A DNA stretch of 64,000 nt, from contig CAWUKT010000002.1 of NCBI GenBank assembly GCA_963923035.1, positions 62,001-126,000 of the forward strand, given 5' to 3'. Position 1 is the first letter of the stretch. Every line of letters begins with the position of its first letter. This document shows positions 42,001 through 50,298 of this stretch, piece after piece. The notes under the pieces were generated by a model. That model was given only the letters and a program-made list of their open reading frames with translations, was not told the origin of the DNA and did no database searches. The translations under genes and the position numbers were made by a program. Source of the DNA: CAWUKT01 sp963923035. Lineage in GTDB: Bacteria > Bacteroidota > Bacteroidia > J057 > JADKCL01.

Positions 42001-42414
42001 ATCATTGATCATGCCCTGGAGGCCCATCTCGCGCCCGTCATCGGGCGAATAAATCCGGTCGATGCCGTAGTCGTGGAGTTCGGAAATCTCTTCGGGCAGA
42101 ATGGTTCCTCCGCCGCCGCCAAAGATTTTAATGTGGTCAGCGCCGCGCTCCTTGAGGAGGTCGTGCATGTACTTGAAGAACTCCACGTGGCCGCCCTGGT
42201 ACGACGTAATGGCGATGCCTTGGACGTCTTCCTGGATCGCACAATCGACAATCTCCTGGACCGATCGGTTGTGGCCCAGATGAATGACTTCCGCGCCGGT
42301 GCTTTGCATAATGCGGCGCATGATGTTGATCGCGGCGTCGTGACCGTCAAACAGCGAAGCGGCGGTGACGAGACGCACCTTGTATTCTGGCGTGTACGGG
42401 GCTACCTGATTCAT
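39040..42414 (-). CDS. icmF: Fused B12-dependent acyl-CoA mutase IcmF (with MeaB-like GTPase)
   Basis: The protein has 1124 residues from the ATG at 42414 ([16 protein letters not shown]). Domains in order are a B12-binding domain (about 10-140, cobalt-ligand motif FDGHDAA with His25); a MeaB-like G-protein chaperone domain (about 195-400, P-loop [32 protein letters not shown], then INKFDKRG); and a mutase TIM barrel to the C-terminus ([37 protein letters not shown]). This is the IcmF fusion, which interconverts isobutyryl-CoA and n-butyryl-CoA, sometimes with other acyl-CoAs. It is not a classical two-subunit methylmalonyl-CoA mutase. Substrate preference needs active-site comparison. The gene almost entirely lacks TTA, CTA and TCA codons. 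Confidence 0.94.
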   Translation of the reverse strand: [1124 protein letters not shown]

Positions 42415-42568
42415 ACTCTTTTGTTTCCAAACTTGAGAGTGCAAATATAATCAATGCCGGGGGGATTGAGGAAGGTGGGGGTGAAAGGAAAGGGGAATCT
42501 TTGGTAAAAAGTGGGAGGGGCCTTTAAAATAAATGCCGTTGAAAGTGCCGATAAATGTCCCGGAAAGG

Positions 42569-44440
42569 TCAGGAAGGGCTGTTCACCTGGGCCAGGGCCG
42601 TCAATAAATCAGGATCGTTGGGCGCGACCCGAAGTCCCAAATCCAGGTATTTTTTGGCCAGGGCCGCATCTCGCTTCGTCTCCCACCAGTGCTGGTAGCC
42701 CACCCGATAGTACCAACCGGCCATCCCGTCGTAGTTCACTCCCTTGCCATTGGCGTAGCGGAGGAAGGCATCGTTGAAGGGGACCTGCACTGGAGCCGTG
42801 GCCACCTGGTAGAATTCGTCCATCACGAATTCCATCTCCGAGCCCAGCTCGATGTAACCCGCCATGATGCCGCCCTTGCAGGTCAGGGCATCGGTATAGG
42901 ACGGGTGGATTTCGAGTGCCTTTTTGACATGCGGCAGCGCCTCGTCGAGGCGCGCATATTGCTCGTCGCGGTTCACCGATTCACCATTGGCCCGGGCAGA
43001 ATCCCGAACGGACACATATTCCCGGTACAAGCTGTAACCATAGTATTGGTTGGCCCGGGCACTGTTCACCGAGACTTCAATCGCCGCCACATTGAGCGTT
43101 TTTTCATTTTCCCAGGCCGGGACCCTCGCAATCGTTTTCACCCCAAATCCCACCACAAACAAGGCCGCAATCGCTACGCCCACCATCTTTAAGCTGCTCT
43201 GCAAACGCGGCAAAATCCGCAACAAGACATACGCCAGCGCGAGACAGACGCCCACCGACGGCATGAACAAAAAGCGTTCATTCATAAACGTACCGACCGG
43301 GAACGGAATATTGGAAGTGATGAACAGGGTCATCAGGTACAGCCCGATGGAAAACGTGATGATCTTCGACTTGTTCCACTGCCAGATGGCGATGCCGACC
43401 AGCGCGAGGTGGGCCACCAGGGCCACCAGCACCCACAAATTGCCCCAGGAAACGATGGGGATGTGGTAGGGATAATAGTCGTGCGTGAGGGGATGCGGAA
43501 AAAAGGACAGACCCAGGTAGCGTCCCAGGGTATAGGTAATCGTCGCGAATTTTTCCCCCGTCGTCGCCTCCACAAAAGGATTGTTCATCAGCGCCGTCAC
43601 TTCTTTTCCACTGAACAAATACCCAATCACATCTACCCGCACCAGCAGGTAAATGACGACGACTGCGCCCAGCGGGCCGAGGATCTGGATATAGCGTTGT
43701 TGGGGAATCTTGGTGAACAGGATCAGCGCGAGCGGAATGACCCCGAGGAAGGTCAGGGAGTTTTCTTTGGCGAGGATGGCGAGGAAAAAGAGGACCGAAG
43801 CGAGGCCCATCAGGACGAGGTTGCGGGAGCGGAGGAATTGGAAAACGTAGTAAAAAGTCGCTAGGGACAATAACAAGGCCAAGATTTCATCGCGGCCTTT
43901 GATGTTGGCGACGACTTCGGAATGGACCGGGTGGGCAAGGAACAGCAGCGCAGCCACAAAGGGCAGGGCGCTCCACCAGGCAGCGCCTTTGCGGACCGCC
44001 ACCAATTGGTGGAAGACGCGGAAGAGCAGCAGACAGGTCAAGGCATAGAGGAGCACATTGACGAAGTGGCTCACGGCGGGGTCCAGGCCGAAGAGCTCGT
44101 ATTCAAATGCGAAGGTCGCCAGTGAGAGCGGGCGGTAACGGGCGCCCGCGACCAAATCCTGTTGCTCCTGAAGGTAACCGGTGAAACTTTCCGTCTGGAA
44201 AATGTCCGCCATGCCACTGAAGCCTTCCTGCACAAAAGCATTTTCGGACAGGACAATCTTGTCGTCCAGCACGTAGTCAAAACCCACGGTGGTCCCGTAC
44301 AGAACGAACGGAAGCAGCAGTAAAATCAGCCCCTCCCAGACGTGCTGGGACCAAAAATTGGGGCCTGATGGGCCCTTTTGTTTTTTTGAAACCGCTTTTT
44401 TTGTGCCTTTTTGCTTTGCCGATGATTTCTTCTGCGCCAT
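42569..44440 (-). CDS. TMTC-like GT-C membrane protein with TPR tail
   Basis: The 623-residue protein starts with a lysine-rich cytoplasmic tail (about 1-25). It then has about ten hydrophobic spans to residue 430 with GT-C features: GFDYVLDDKIVLSENAFV in the first loop, RYRPLSLATFAFEYELFG, and LFLAHPVHSEVVANIKGRDE. The C-terminal 170 residues carry TPR-like helices (LDEALPHVKKALEIHPSYTD, then AKKYLDLGLRVAPNDPDLL). This resembles DUF1736/TMTC proteins, which are predicted or known O-mannosyltransferases. The bacterial role is unproven. It is divergent from dxs. Confidence 0.8.
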   Translation of the reverse strand: MAQKKSSAKQKGTKKAVSKKQKGPSGPNFWSQHVWEGLILLLLPFVLYGTTVGFDYVLDDKIVLSENAFVQEGFSGMADIFQTESFTGYLQEQQDLVAGARYRPLSLATFAFEYELFGLDPAVSHFVNVLLYALTCLLLFRVFHQLVAVRKGAAWWSALPFVAALLFLAHPVHSEVVANIKGRDEILALLLSLATFYYVFQFLRSRNLVLMGLASVLFFLAILAKENSLTFLGVIPLALILFTKIPQQRYIQILGPLGAVVVIYLLVRVDVIGYLFSGKEVTALMNNPFVEATTGEKFATITYTLGRYLGLSFFPHPLTHDYYPYHIPIVSWGNLWVLVALVAHLALVGIAIWQWNKSKIITFSIGLYLMTLFITSNIPFPVGTFMNERFLFMPSVGVCLALAYVLLRILPRLQSSLKMVGVAIAALFVVGFGVKTIARVPAWENEKTLNVAAIEVSVNSARANQYYGYSLYREYVSVRDSARANGESVNRDEQYARLDEALPHVKKALEIHPSYTDALTCKGGIMAGYIELGSEMEFVMDEFYQVATAPVQVPFNDAFLRYANGKGVNYDGMAGWYYRVGYQHWWETKRDAALAKKYLDLGLRVAPNDPDLLTALAQVNSPS

Positions 44441-44653
44441 GTCGAACGGGTGCTTGGTTCTGAATCAAAATATGGGAAAAATTGCCCCCAAGACCAATTA
44501 TTTCTTCCTCCTACCCCCTCAGAAGGCCTTTCCAGGCATTGAGAGTCTGCACGGTTTTAGCTAATTTGCACCTTGGTCCGTAGAAAAGATTAAGATTGTC
44601 CAACAAAACATTTTGAGAAGACTGTCCGTTCATTCCCTACGAACACACATCTC

Positions 44654-46594
44654 ATGCAACGTGCTATGATAGAACCAGGAAAATTGCTCTCCCAAGTAAA
44701 TTCCCCCGATGACTTAAAAAAGATTCCGCCAGAGGAATTGTATCGGTTTACTGAAGAACTCCGGGACTACCTGATCGAACACGGGTCCCGGCACGGAGGA
44801 CACTTTGGCGCGAGCCTGGGCGTCGTGGAAATCACGACGGCACTGCACTATGTATTCAATACTCCCTACGACCAGATTGTATGGGACGTCGGCCACCAGG
44901 CTTACGGCCACAAACTGATCACGGGTCGCCGGGAAGAATTCTATACGAACCGCACCTACCAGGGCATTTCCGGATTCCCCAAGCGGACGGAGTCCGATTA
45001 CGACACCTTTGGGGTGGGTCACTCGTCGACTTCGGTCTCGGCTGCCCTGGGCATGTCGGTGGGAAGTCGGTACAAGAAAGAAGAAGGAGATAAAAAACGT
45101 CACGTGGTCGCCGTCATCGGCGACGGCGCCATGACCGGCGGGATGGCCTTCGAAGGCCTGAACCACGCCGGTTGGGAAAACTCTGACATGCTCGTCGTCC
45201 TCAACGACAACTGCATGTCCATCGACCCCAACGTGGGCGCCCTCAAAGAGTATTTGACCGACATCACTTCCTCCCGCACCTACAACAAGATCCGCGACGA
45301 AGCCTGGAAACTGCTCGGCAAGCTCAGCAGCTTCGGCCCGAGTGCCCAGAAAATCGCCGCCCGCGTCGAGGACCTCTTCACCGCCCAGGCCACCAAGCCG
45401 GGCATGCTGTTCGAATCCTTCAATTTCCGCTACTTCGGTCCCATCGACGGCCACGACGTGAACCACCTCGTGCGCATCATGGACGACCTGAAGAAAATCC
45501 CCGGACCGAAAATCCTCCACTGTGTGACGGTGAAGGGAAAAGGACTGGATTACGCGGAAAAGGACCAAACCAAGTGGCACGCCCAAAGTGCTCCGTTTGA
45601 TCGGATCACCGGCGCTTCCCTTGCCCCCAAGGACGAAACTCCCAAGCCTCCGAAATACCAGGACGTTTTTGGCCATACGATCATCGAACTGGCCAAGGAA
45701 AACGATAAGATCATGGGGATTACCCCGGCCATGCCTTCGGGTTGCAGCCTGAAGTACATGCTGAAGGAGATGCCCGACCGCGCCTTTGACGTGGGCATTG
45801 CCGAGCAGCACGCCGTGACCTTCTCGGCCGGCCTCGCGACGCAGGGCCTCCGCCCCTTCTGCAATATCTATTCGACCTTCATGCAACGCGCCTACGACCA
45901 GGTGCTGCACGACGTGGCGATCCAGAAATTGCCGGTGATCTTCTGCCTGGACCGCGGTGGACTCGTTGGTGCCGATGGCCCCACCCACCACGGAGCGTTT
46001 GACCTCGCTTATTTCCGCATCATCCCGAATATGATCGTGGCGGCTCCGATGAACGAGCCCGAGCTGCGGAACATGATGTATTCCGCCCAGCTGGATGAGG
46101 TCAACATGCCCTATTCCATCCGCTATCCCCGCGGCCGCGGCGTGACCCTCGACTGGAGGACGCCCTTCGAGAAGATCGAAATCGGCACGGGTCGCATGGT
46201 CAATGAGGGCGAGGACGTCGCCATCCTGTCCATCGGACACCACGGCAACTACGCGCAAGCGGCCATTCAGGAACTGAATGCCCAAGGCATCTACCCCGCC
46301 CATTACGACATGCGCTTTGTGAAGCCGCTCGACGAGCGCCTGCTGCACGAAATCTTCAGCAAATTCAAGCGGGTGATTACCGTGGAGAATGGCACCATCA
46401 AGGGCGGCTTCGGATCCGCCGTCGTGGAATTCATGGTGGATCAGGGCTACCACAGCCGCGTGAAGCGCCTGGGCGTACCCGACCGCTTCATTGAGCACGG
46501 CACCCAAGACCAGCTCTACGACGAATGCGGCTTTGGCAAACAAGGCATCAAAGATTCGGTACTCGAGATGATCGCCCAACCGGTGATTTTCTAA
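44654..46594 (+). CDS. dxs: 1-deoxy-D-xylulose-5-phosphate synthase
   Basis: The 646-residue transketolase-like enzyme has GHFGASLGVVEITTALHYVF, the thiamine-diphosphate motif GDGAMTGGMAFEGLNHAGW ending in NDN, DVGIAEQHAVTFSAGLA in the pyrimidine domain, and FKRVITVENGTIKGGFGSAV. It condenses pyruvate and glyceraldehyde 3-phosphate to DXP, feeding isoprenoid, thiamine and pyridoxal synthesis; thiG in this window also uses DXP. An ATG at 44666 (MIEPGKLLSQ) is an equally good start and better matches typical Bacteroidota Dxs. Confidence 0.95.
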   Translation: MQRAMIEPGKLLSQVNSPDDLKKIPPEELYRFTEELRDYLIEHGSRHGGHFGASLGVVEITTALHYVFNTPYDQIVWDVGHQAYGHKLITGRREEFYTNRTYQGISGFPKRTESDYDTFGVGHSSTSVSAALGMSVGSRYKKEEGDKKRHVVAVIGDGAMTGGMAFEGLNHAGWENSDMLVVLNDNCMSIDPNVGALKEYLTDITSSRTYNKIRDEAWKLLGKLSSFGPSAQKIAARVEDLFTAQATKPGMLFESFNFRYFGPIDGHDVNHLVRIMDDLKKIPGPKILHCVTVKGKGLDYAEKDQTKWHAQSAPFDRITGASLAPKDETPKPPKYQDVFGHTIIELAKENDKIMGITPAMPSGCSLKYMLKEMPDRAFDVGIAEQHAVTFSAGLATQGLRPFCNIYSTFMQRAYDQVLHDVAIQKLPVIFCLDRGGLVGADGPTHHGAFDLAYFRIIPNMIVAAPMNEPELRNMMYSAQLDEVNMPYSIRYPRGRGVTLDWRTPFEKIEIGTGRMVNEGEDVAILSIGHHGNYAQAAIQELNAQGIYPAHYDMRFVKPLDERLLHEIFSKFKRVITVENGTIKGGFGSAVVEFMVDQGYHSRVKRLGVPDRFIEHGTQDQLYDECGFGKQGIKDSVLEMIAQPVIF

Positions 46595-46617
46595 GACATA
46601 CAACTCGTTGAACCAAG

Positions 46618-46640
46618 CCTCCTGCCCCGCGGGAGGTTTA
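46618..46640 (+). terminator. Terminator of dxs
   Basis: CCTCC with an inner T-G-C pairs with GCG-GGAGG, giving about eight pairs around CCC, followed by TTTATTTTG. It begins 24 bases after the dxs stop. The stem resembles that after glutamine synthetase III. Confidence 0.8.
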
Positions 46641-46722
46641 TTTTGTGCCGTACCGCGACCTCTCCCGGGCTTTCCGCATTTTTTAACCCGTTCTCCCCTC
46701 CATTTTTTCCTATTTTTGGCCC

Positions 46723-47172
46723 ATGGCCGATCAACTCATCATTGCAATTGGTTCTGACCACGCGGGTTTTCATTATAAATCCGCCATTGTGGCCCACCTG
46801 GAAGCAAAAGGCTTTGAGGTGCGGGATTTTGGAACGGATTCCGAGGCGTCTACCGACTACCCCGATTATGTCCACCCGGTGGCGCAGCTCGTCAATACCG
46901 GAGCCGTTCCCCGCGGGATCCTCGTATGTGGATCGGGCAATGGGGTCTGCATGACGGCCAACAAGTACGCCCAGGTCCGGGCGGCCCTGGTTTGGGAAAA
47001 TGACCTCGCCGCACTGGCCCGGCAGCACAACAATGCCAATGTGCTTTGTTTGCCCGAACGCTTCATTTCCCTCGAATCCGCCCTTCAATTCGTGGATACT
47101 TTCCTCTCCACCGAGTTCGAAGGTGGGCGCCACGAACGTCGGGTCAATAAAATTGCCCCGGCTCAATCTTAA
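46723..47172 (+). CDS. rpiB: Ribose 5-phosphate isomerase B
   Basis: The 149-residue protein has IAIGSDHAGFHYKSAIVAHL, DFGTDSEASTDYPDYVHPVA and the substrate loop ILVCGSGNGVCMTANKY with the catalytic cysteine, then ALVWENDLAALARQHNNANV. It interconverts ribulose 5-phosphate and ribose 5-phosphate in the pentose phosphate pathway. It lies 15 bases before the M28 peptidase gene, so the two may be co-transcribed. Confidence 0.95.
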   Translation: MADQLIIAIGSDHAGFHYKSAIVAHLEAKGFEVRDFGTDSEASTDYPDYVHPVAQLVNTGAVPRGILVCGSGNGVCMTANKYAQVRAALVWENDLAALARQHNNANVLCLPERFISLESALQFVDTFLSTEFEGGRHERRVNKIAPAQS

Positions 47173-47187
47173 TTATTCATTTTTCCC

Positions 47188-48867
47188 ATGAAGAATACGA
47201 CCCACGTTCTCCTCGCACTGCTCATGGTGGCAGTGGCCCTTCCGGCTTGGGCCCAGGTACCCGGCAACAACCGGATCAAAGACCTCAAGGTCAACAAGGA
47301 GGCCATTCAAACGGCGAGCCCTTCCAATCCCCAGGCCCTGGCGAAGAAAGCCGAACGCCAGGCCCAGATCATTGAGGTGCAGAAATACGCCAAGACCATC
47401 ACTTCCGAGGATTTGAAGGCGCACCTCGAGTTCATCGCTTCGGATGAGCTGGAAGGACGCGAGACCGCTCAACGTGGCCAAAAGCTCGCCGCCTTGTACC
47501 TCTCGACCCAGTTCCGCCTGATGGGCCTCAGCCCGGGCAACGGGGATTCCTATTACCAGGAATATGAATTGACGCGCGCCAAAATCAACGAGGTGAAGAT
47601 GATCTTTGATGGGAAAACCGAGGAAAAGTTCGGGAAGGGATTCGTGTTCATGGACAAAATGGCCTTTGCGAAAGACCTCAAGGCCGACCTCGTATTCGCG
47701 GGCTTTGGGATCGAATCCGATGGCTACAACAACCTCGAGGGGCTTGACCTGAAGGGAAAAGCCGCTGTAATCCTGGCCGGCGAACCGATGCAGGACGGCA
47801 AGTCGATCATCAAAGGCAGTGGCGAGGATTCTCCCACGTTTGATTTTCGGACCAAGAGGGGCCTGCTGCAAGATGCCGGGGCATCAGCGGTGCTGATGGT
47901 CATTCCCGATGATGACTTCAAGCGCTTTGCCGGTAGCCCCTGGATGCGCCATAACATGGAAAGTCCCAGCCTCTCGCTGACCCACCTCCAAAAGGACAAT
48001 ATTCCGTTGGCTTTCATTCCGGTGAGCATGGCCGATCAGATGATGAAGAAGTCGAAGAAGGGAGCTGAAGAATGGCAGGAAGTCCTGAACAAAGACGCCA
48101 AGGTTCCCTCCGTGAATTTTGGGAAGTACGGGATGGAAATCAAAAGCGATGCGGAAGTCGAAGTGGTCAAGGCTGAAAATGTCCTGGGCTTCATCGAAGG
48201 CACCGATAAAAAGGACGAAGTGGTGGTCCTGACCGCCCACTACGATCACCTGGGCGTCCGGGACGACAAGGTTTTCAACGGGGCCGATGACGATGGCACC
48301 GGGACCGTGGCCCTCCTGGAGATTGCCGAGGCATTTATGAAGGCCGTAGAGGATGGAAAACGCCCCCGCCGCAGTATTTTGATCATGCCGGTTTCAGGGG
48401 AAGAAAAAGGCCTCCTCGGGTCGCGGTACTATACCGATCATCCGGTCTACGACCTCAGCAATACCGTTTGCAACCTGAACGTCGACATGATCGGTCGGAT
48501 CGACAAGAACCACGACGACGGCAACTACATCTACATCATCGGTTCGGACATGCTCAGCACCGACCTCCACAAGGCCAATGAGCGCGCGAACAAAGAAGTG
48601 GTCGGCGTCAACCTGGATTACCGCTACAATACCGAAGACGATCCGAACCGCTTTTACTACCGTTCGGACCACTACAATTTTGCGAAGAACAATATCCCCT
48701 GTATCTTTTACTTTTCGGGCGTCCACGAGGACTACCACAAGTCCACCGATACGGTGGAGAAAATCGACTACCAGAAGTCCACGAAAATCACCCGTTTGAT
48801 TTTCGCGACGGCCTGGGAGGTCGCCAACATGGACAAACGTCTTGTCGTGGACAAGGCCGGAAAATAG
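47188..48867 (+). CDS. Secreted M28 family metallopeptidase with PA domain
   Basis: The 559-residue protein has a signal peptide (MKNTTHVLLALLMVAVALPAWA), a PA-like insert at about 145-240 (VFAGFGIESDGYNNLEGLDL), and an M28 catalytic domain. Its zinc ligands and catalytic acid are in TAHYDHLG, FNGADDDGTGTVALLE, VSGEEKGLLGSRYY, NVDMIG and HEDYHKSTDTVEKID. It is predicted to be a periplasmic or surface aminopeptidase. The region after the signal peptide is lysine-rich and helical. It ends at a hairpin at 48907. Confidence 0.92.
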   Translation: MKNTTHVLLALLMVAVALPAWAQVPGNNRIKDLKVNKEAIQTASPSNPQALAKKAERQAQIIEVQKYAKTITSEDLKAHLEFIASDELEGRETAQRGQKLAALYLSTQFRLMGLSPGNGDSYYQEYELTRAKINEVKMIFDGKTEEKFGKGFVFMDKMAFAKDLKADLVFAGFGIESDGYNNLEGLDLKGKAAVILAGEPMQDGKSIIKGSGEDSPTFDFRTKRGLLQDAGASAVLMVIPDDDFKRFAGSPWMRHNMESPSLSLTHLQKDNIPLAFIPVSMADQMMKKSKKGAEEWQEVLNKDAKVPSVNFGKYGMEIKSDAEVEVVKAENVLGFIEGTDKKDEVVVLTAHYDHLGVRDDKVFNGADDDGTGTVALLEIAEAFMKAVEDGKRPRRSILIMPVSGEEKGLLGSRYYTDHPVYDLSNTVCNLNVDMIGRIDKNHDDGNYIYIIGSDMLSTDLHKANERANKEVVGVNLDYRYNTEDDPNRFYYRSDHYNFAKNNIPCIFYFSGVHEDYHKSTDTVEKIDYQKSTKITRLIFATAWEVANMDKRLVVDKAGK

Positions 48868-48906
48868 GCCCTGGTCAGGCTTTAAACCGACTCTTTCAGG
48901 AAAACC

Positions 48907-48944
48907 GAAACCCAGTGGTGAGACACCCATTGGGTTTCTTGTTT
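48907..48944 (+). terminator. Terminator of the rpiB-M28 unit
   Basis: GAAACCCA (48907-48914) pairs with TGGGTTTC (48931-48938), with partial pairing inside, followed by TTGTTTGTTT. Confidence 0.72.
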
Positions 48945-48952
48945 GTTTGCCG

Positions 48953-48974
48953 TATCTTTGCAACAGATTTGCAA
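48953..48974 (+). promoter_or_regulatory. Promoter and candidate metal-regulator operator of merC-like gene
   Basis: TATCTTTG (48953-48960) fits the -7 consensus TAnnTTTG exactly. Overlapping its end is the palindrome TTGCAA-CAGAT-TTGCAA at 48958-48974. Palindromes with TTGCAA-like arms are typical of Fur/Zur-type sites. The position would let a bound repressor block RNA polymerase. Regulator identity is inference. Confidence 0.55.
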
Positions 48975-48998
48975 CTACGGAAGTTGATGTAATTGTCC

Positions 48999-49406
48999 AT
49001 GCAAAAATTCATTTCCAAAATCAGCCATCAAACCACGGGCCGCTGGAGTGCGTTCCTGGCGTTGGCGTGTGCAGTTCACTGCGTTGCAATGCCTTTCATC
49101 TCAGCCGCCCTTCCCCTGATTGGGCTTCAGTTTTTGGAGTCGCCGGTATTTGAAGTGGGATTGATCCTGGCTGGACTGAGTTTTGGTGCTTTCAGTGTGG
49201 TCAAAGGATACCGGCAACAACACCGGTCGATTGCCATTCCGCTGATCTTTCTGGCGGGCTCTCTGATGCTCCTGAGCGGCGTGCTTTTCTTTGAGGAGCC
49301 CTGGGAAATCGTCATGGTCGTTTCTGGCGCAATTGGTGTTGCAGCGGCCCAGTTGATGAACCTCCGACTCGCCCCGCATACCCACAACGCCGCCTGTACC
49401 CACTGA
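48999..49406 (+). CDS. MerC domain membrane protein
   Basis: The protein has 135 residues from the ATG at 48999 (MQKFISKISH); a TTG six bases upstream is less likely. It has four hydrophobic spans, with the MerC-type metal motif ACAVHCVAMPFI in the first span, and a C-terminal histidine/cysteine tail (APHTHNAACTH). MerC proteins carry metal ions across the inner membrane; in Bacteroidota they usually occur in zinc- or iron-controlled settings, not mercury operons. The palindrome on its promoter fits control by a Fur-type regulator. Confidence 0.85.
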   Translation: MQKFISKISHQTTGRWSAFLALACAVHCVAMPFISAALPLIGLQFLESPVFEVGLILAGLSFGAFSVVKGYRQQHRSIAIPLIFLAGSLMLLSGVLFFEEPWEIVMVVSGAIGVAAAQLMNLRLAPHTHNAACTH

Positions 49407-49411
49407 GGGTC

Positions 49412-50236
49412 TTATTTTCCCCCAAACACCGATTCGATCTTCTCTGCTACCCCGTCGTCCACACTGCGGGCCACGACCTCATCGGCCGCATCCCTGACCT
49501 CCGCCTTGGCATTTTCCACTGCAACTCCCCAACCCGACAGCTCCAGCATATCCGTATCATTGTAATTGTCTCCGAAGGCCAGGACTTCAGCCGGTTGGAA
49601 CAGCCCCATTTCATCGGCCAACAGTTGCAGGGCCGTCGCCTTGGAAATGCTGCGGTCCGCAATCTCCAGGTAAGTGGGACGGGACCGGTACAAATGTAAT
49701 TGCGCGCCGTATTCCCGGGTCAGATAAGCGTTGACCGCATCGATGTCCTCGGGTTCCCCCATGCACATGATCTTGTGGGGACCATAGCTTTCCGCTTCCC
49801 AACGGGTCACCACCGGGCCCAGATCGCCGATTTCCACCGGCGCCTTCGTATTGTGGACCTCACGCTGGGCCCACTGATCATCTCGGGGCGCATACCAATC
49901 GTCGGCCCGGTACAACGAAACGTGCAGACTGCTCCCCCGCGCAAATTCGTGCGTCGCCCGCGCTATTTCCGGCGCAATCGGCGTCGAATGCAAGACCCGG
50001 GCCTGATCCCCTTCAAAAGTCAGCACATACCCACCGTTGTAACAGATCAGGGGCCAATGCAGAATGCCCAAATCGGCCTGCAGGTGGCGCATGGCCTTGG
50101 GCATCCGGGACGAGGCCAGGATCACAGGCACGTCCGCCGGCAGGGACTTGATCGTATCGATGGTCCGCTGGGACAGGTCGCGGTCCGAATTGAGGAGGGT
50201 TCCATCAATATCGGTGACGATGGCTTTGAAGTTCAT
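49412..50236 (-). CDS. Cof-type HAD-IIB hydrolase
   Basis: The 274-residue protein has the HAD motifs in order: DIDGTLL (nucleophile Asp), LASSR (motif II), a lysine in SISKATALQLLA (motif III), and FGDNYNDTDMLEL (motif IV), with the large C2B cap between. Cof-family enzymes dephosphorylate sugar phosphates, pyridoxal phosphate or thiamine-pathway pyrimidine phosphates. thiD lies next to it on the same strand, 62 bases away, so a link to thiamine metabolism is possible but unproven. Confidence 0.9.
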   Translation of the reverse strand: MNFKAIVTDIDGTLLNSDRDLSQRTIDTIKSLPADVPVILASSRMPKAMRHLQADLGILHWPLICYNGGYVLTFEGDQARVLHSTPIAPEIARATHEFARGSSLHVSLYRADDWYAPRDDQWAQREVHNTKAPVEIGDLGPVVTRWEAESYGPHKIMCMGEPEDIDAVNAYLTREYGAQLHLYRSRPTYLEIADRSISKATALQLLADEMGLFQPAEVLAFGDNYNDTDMLELSGWGVAVENAKAEVRDAADEVVARSVDDGVAEKIESVFGGK

Positions 50237-50298
50237 GGGAAAAAGATAGTGAGTTGAGGTCGGGATTGGGGAAACGGGGCGTTATGATTCCGTAAAAT

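Noticed and set aside
39082..42450. Plus-strand open frame of 1122 codons opposite icmF
   Set aside because: It is in exact antisense codon register with icmF, whose protein is clearly a real IcmF. The openness follows from missing TTA, CTA and TCA codons in the sense gene, and the antisense product has the skewed His/Val/Asp content of a shadow frame.
44714..46603. Minus-strand open frame of 629 codons opposite dxs
   Set aside because: Same codon-register effect; dxs is unmistakable on the plus strand.
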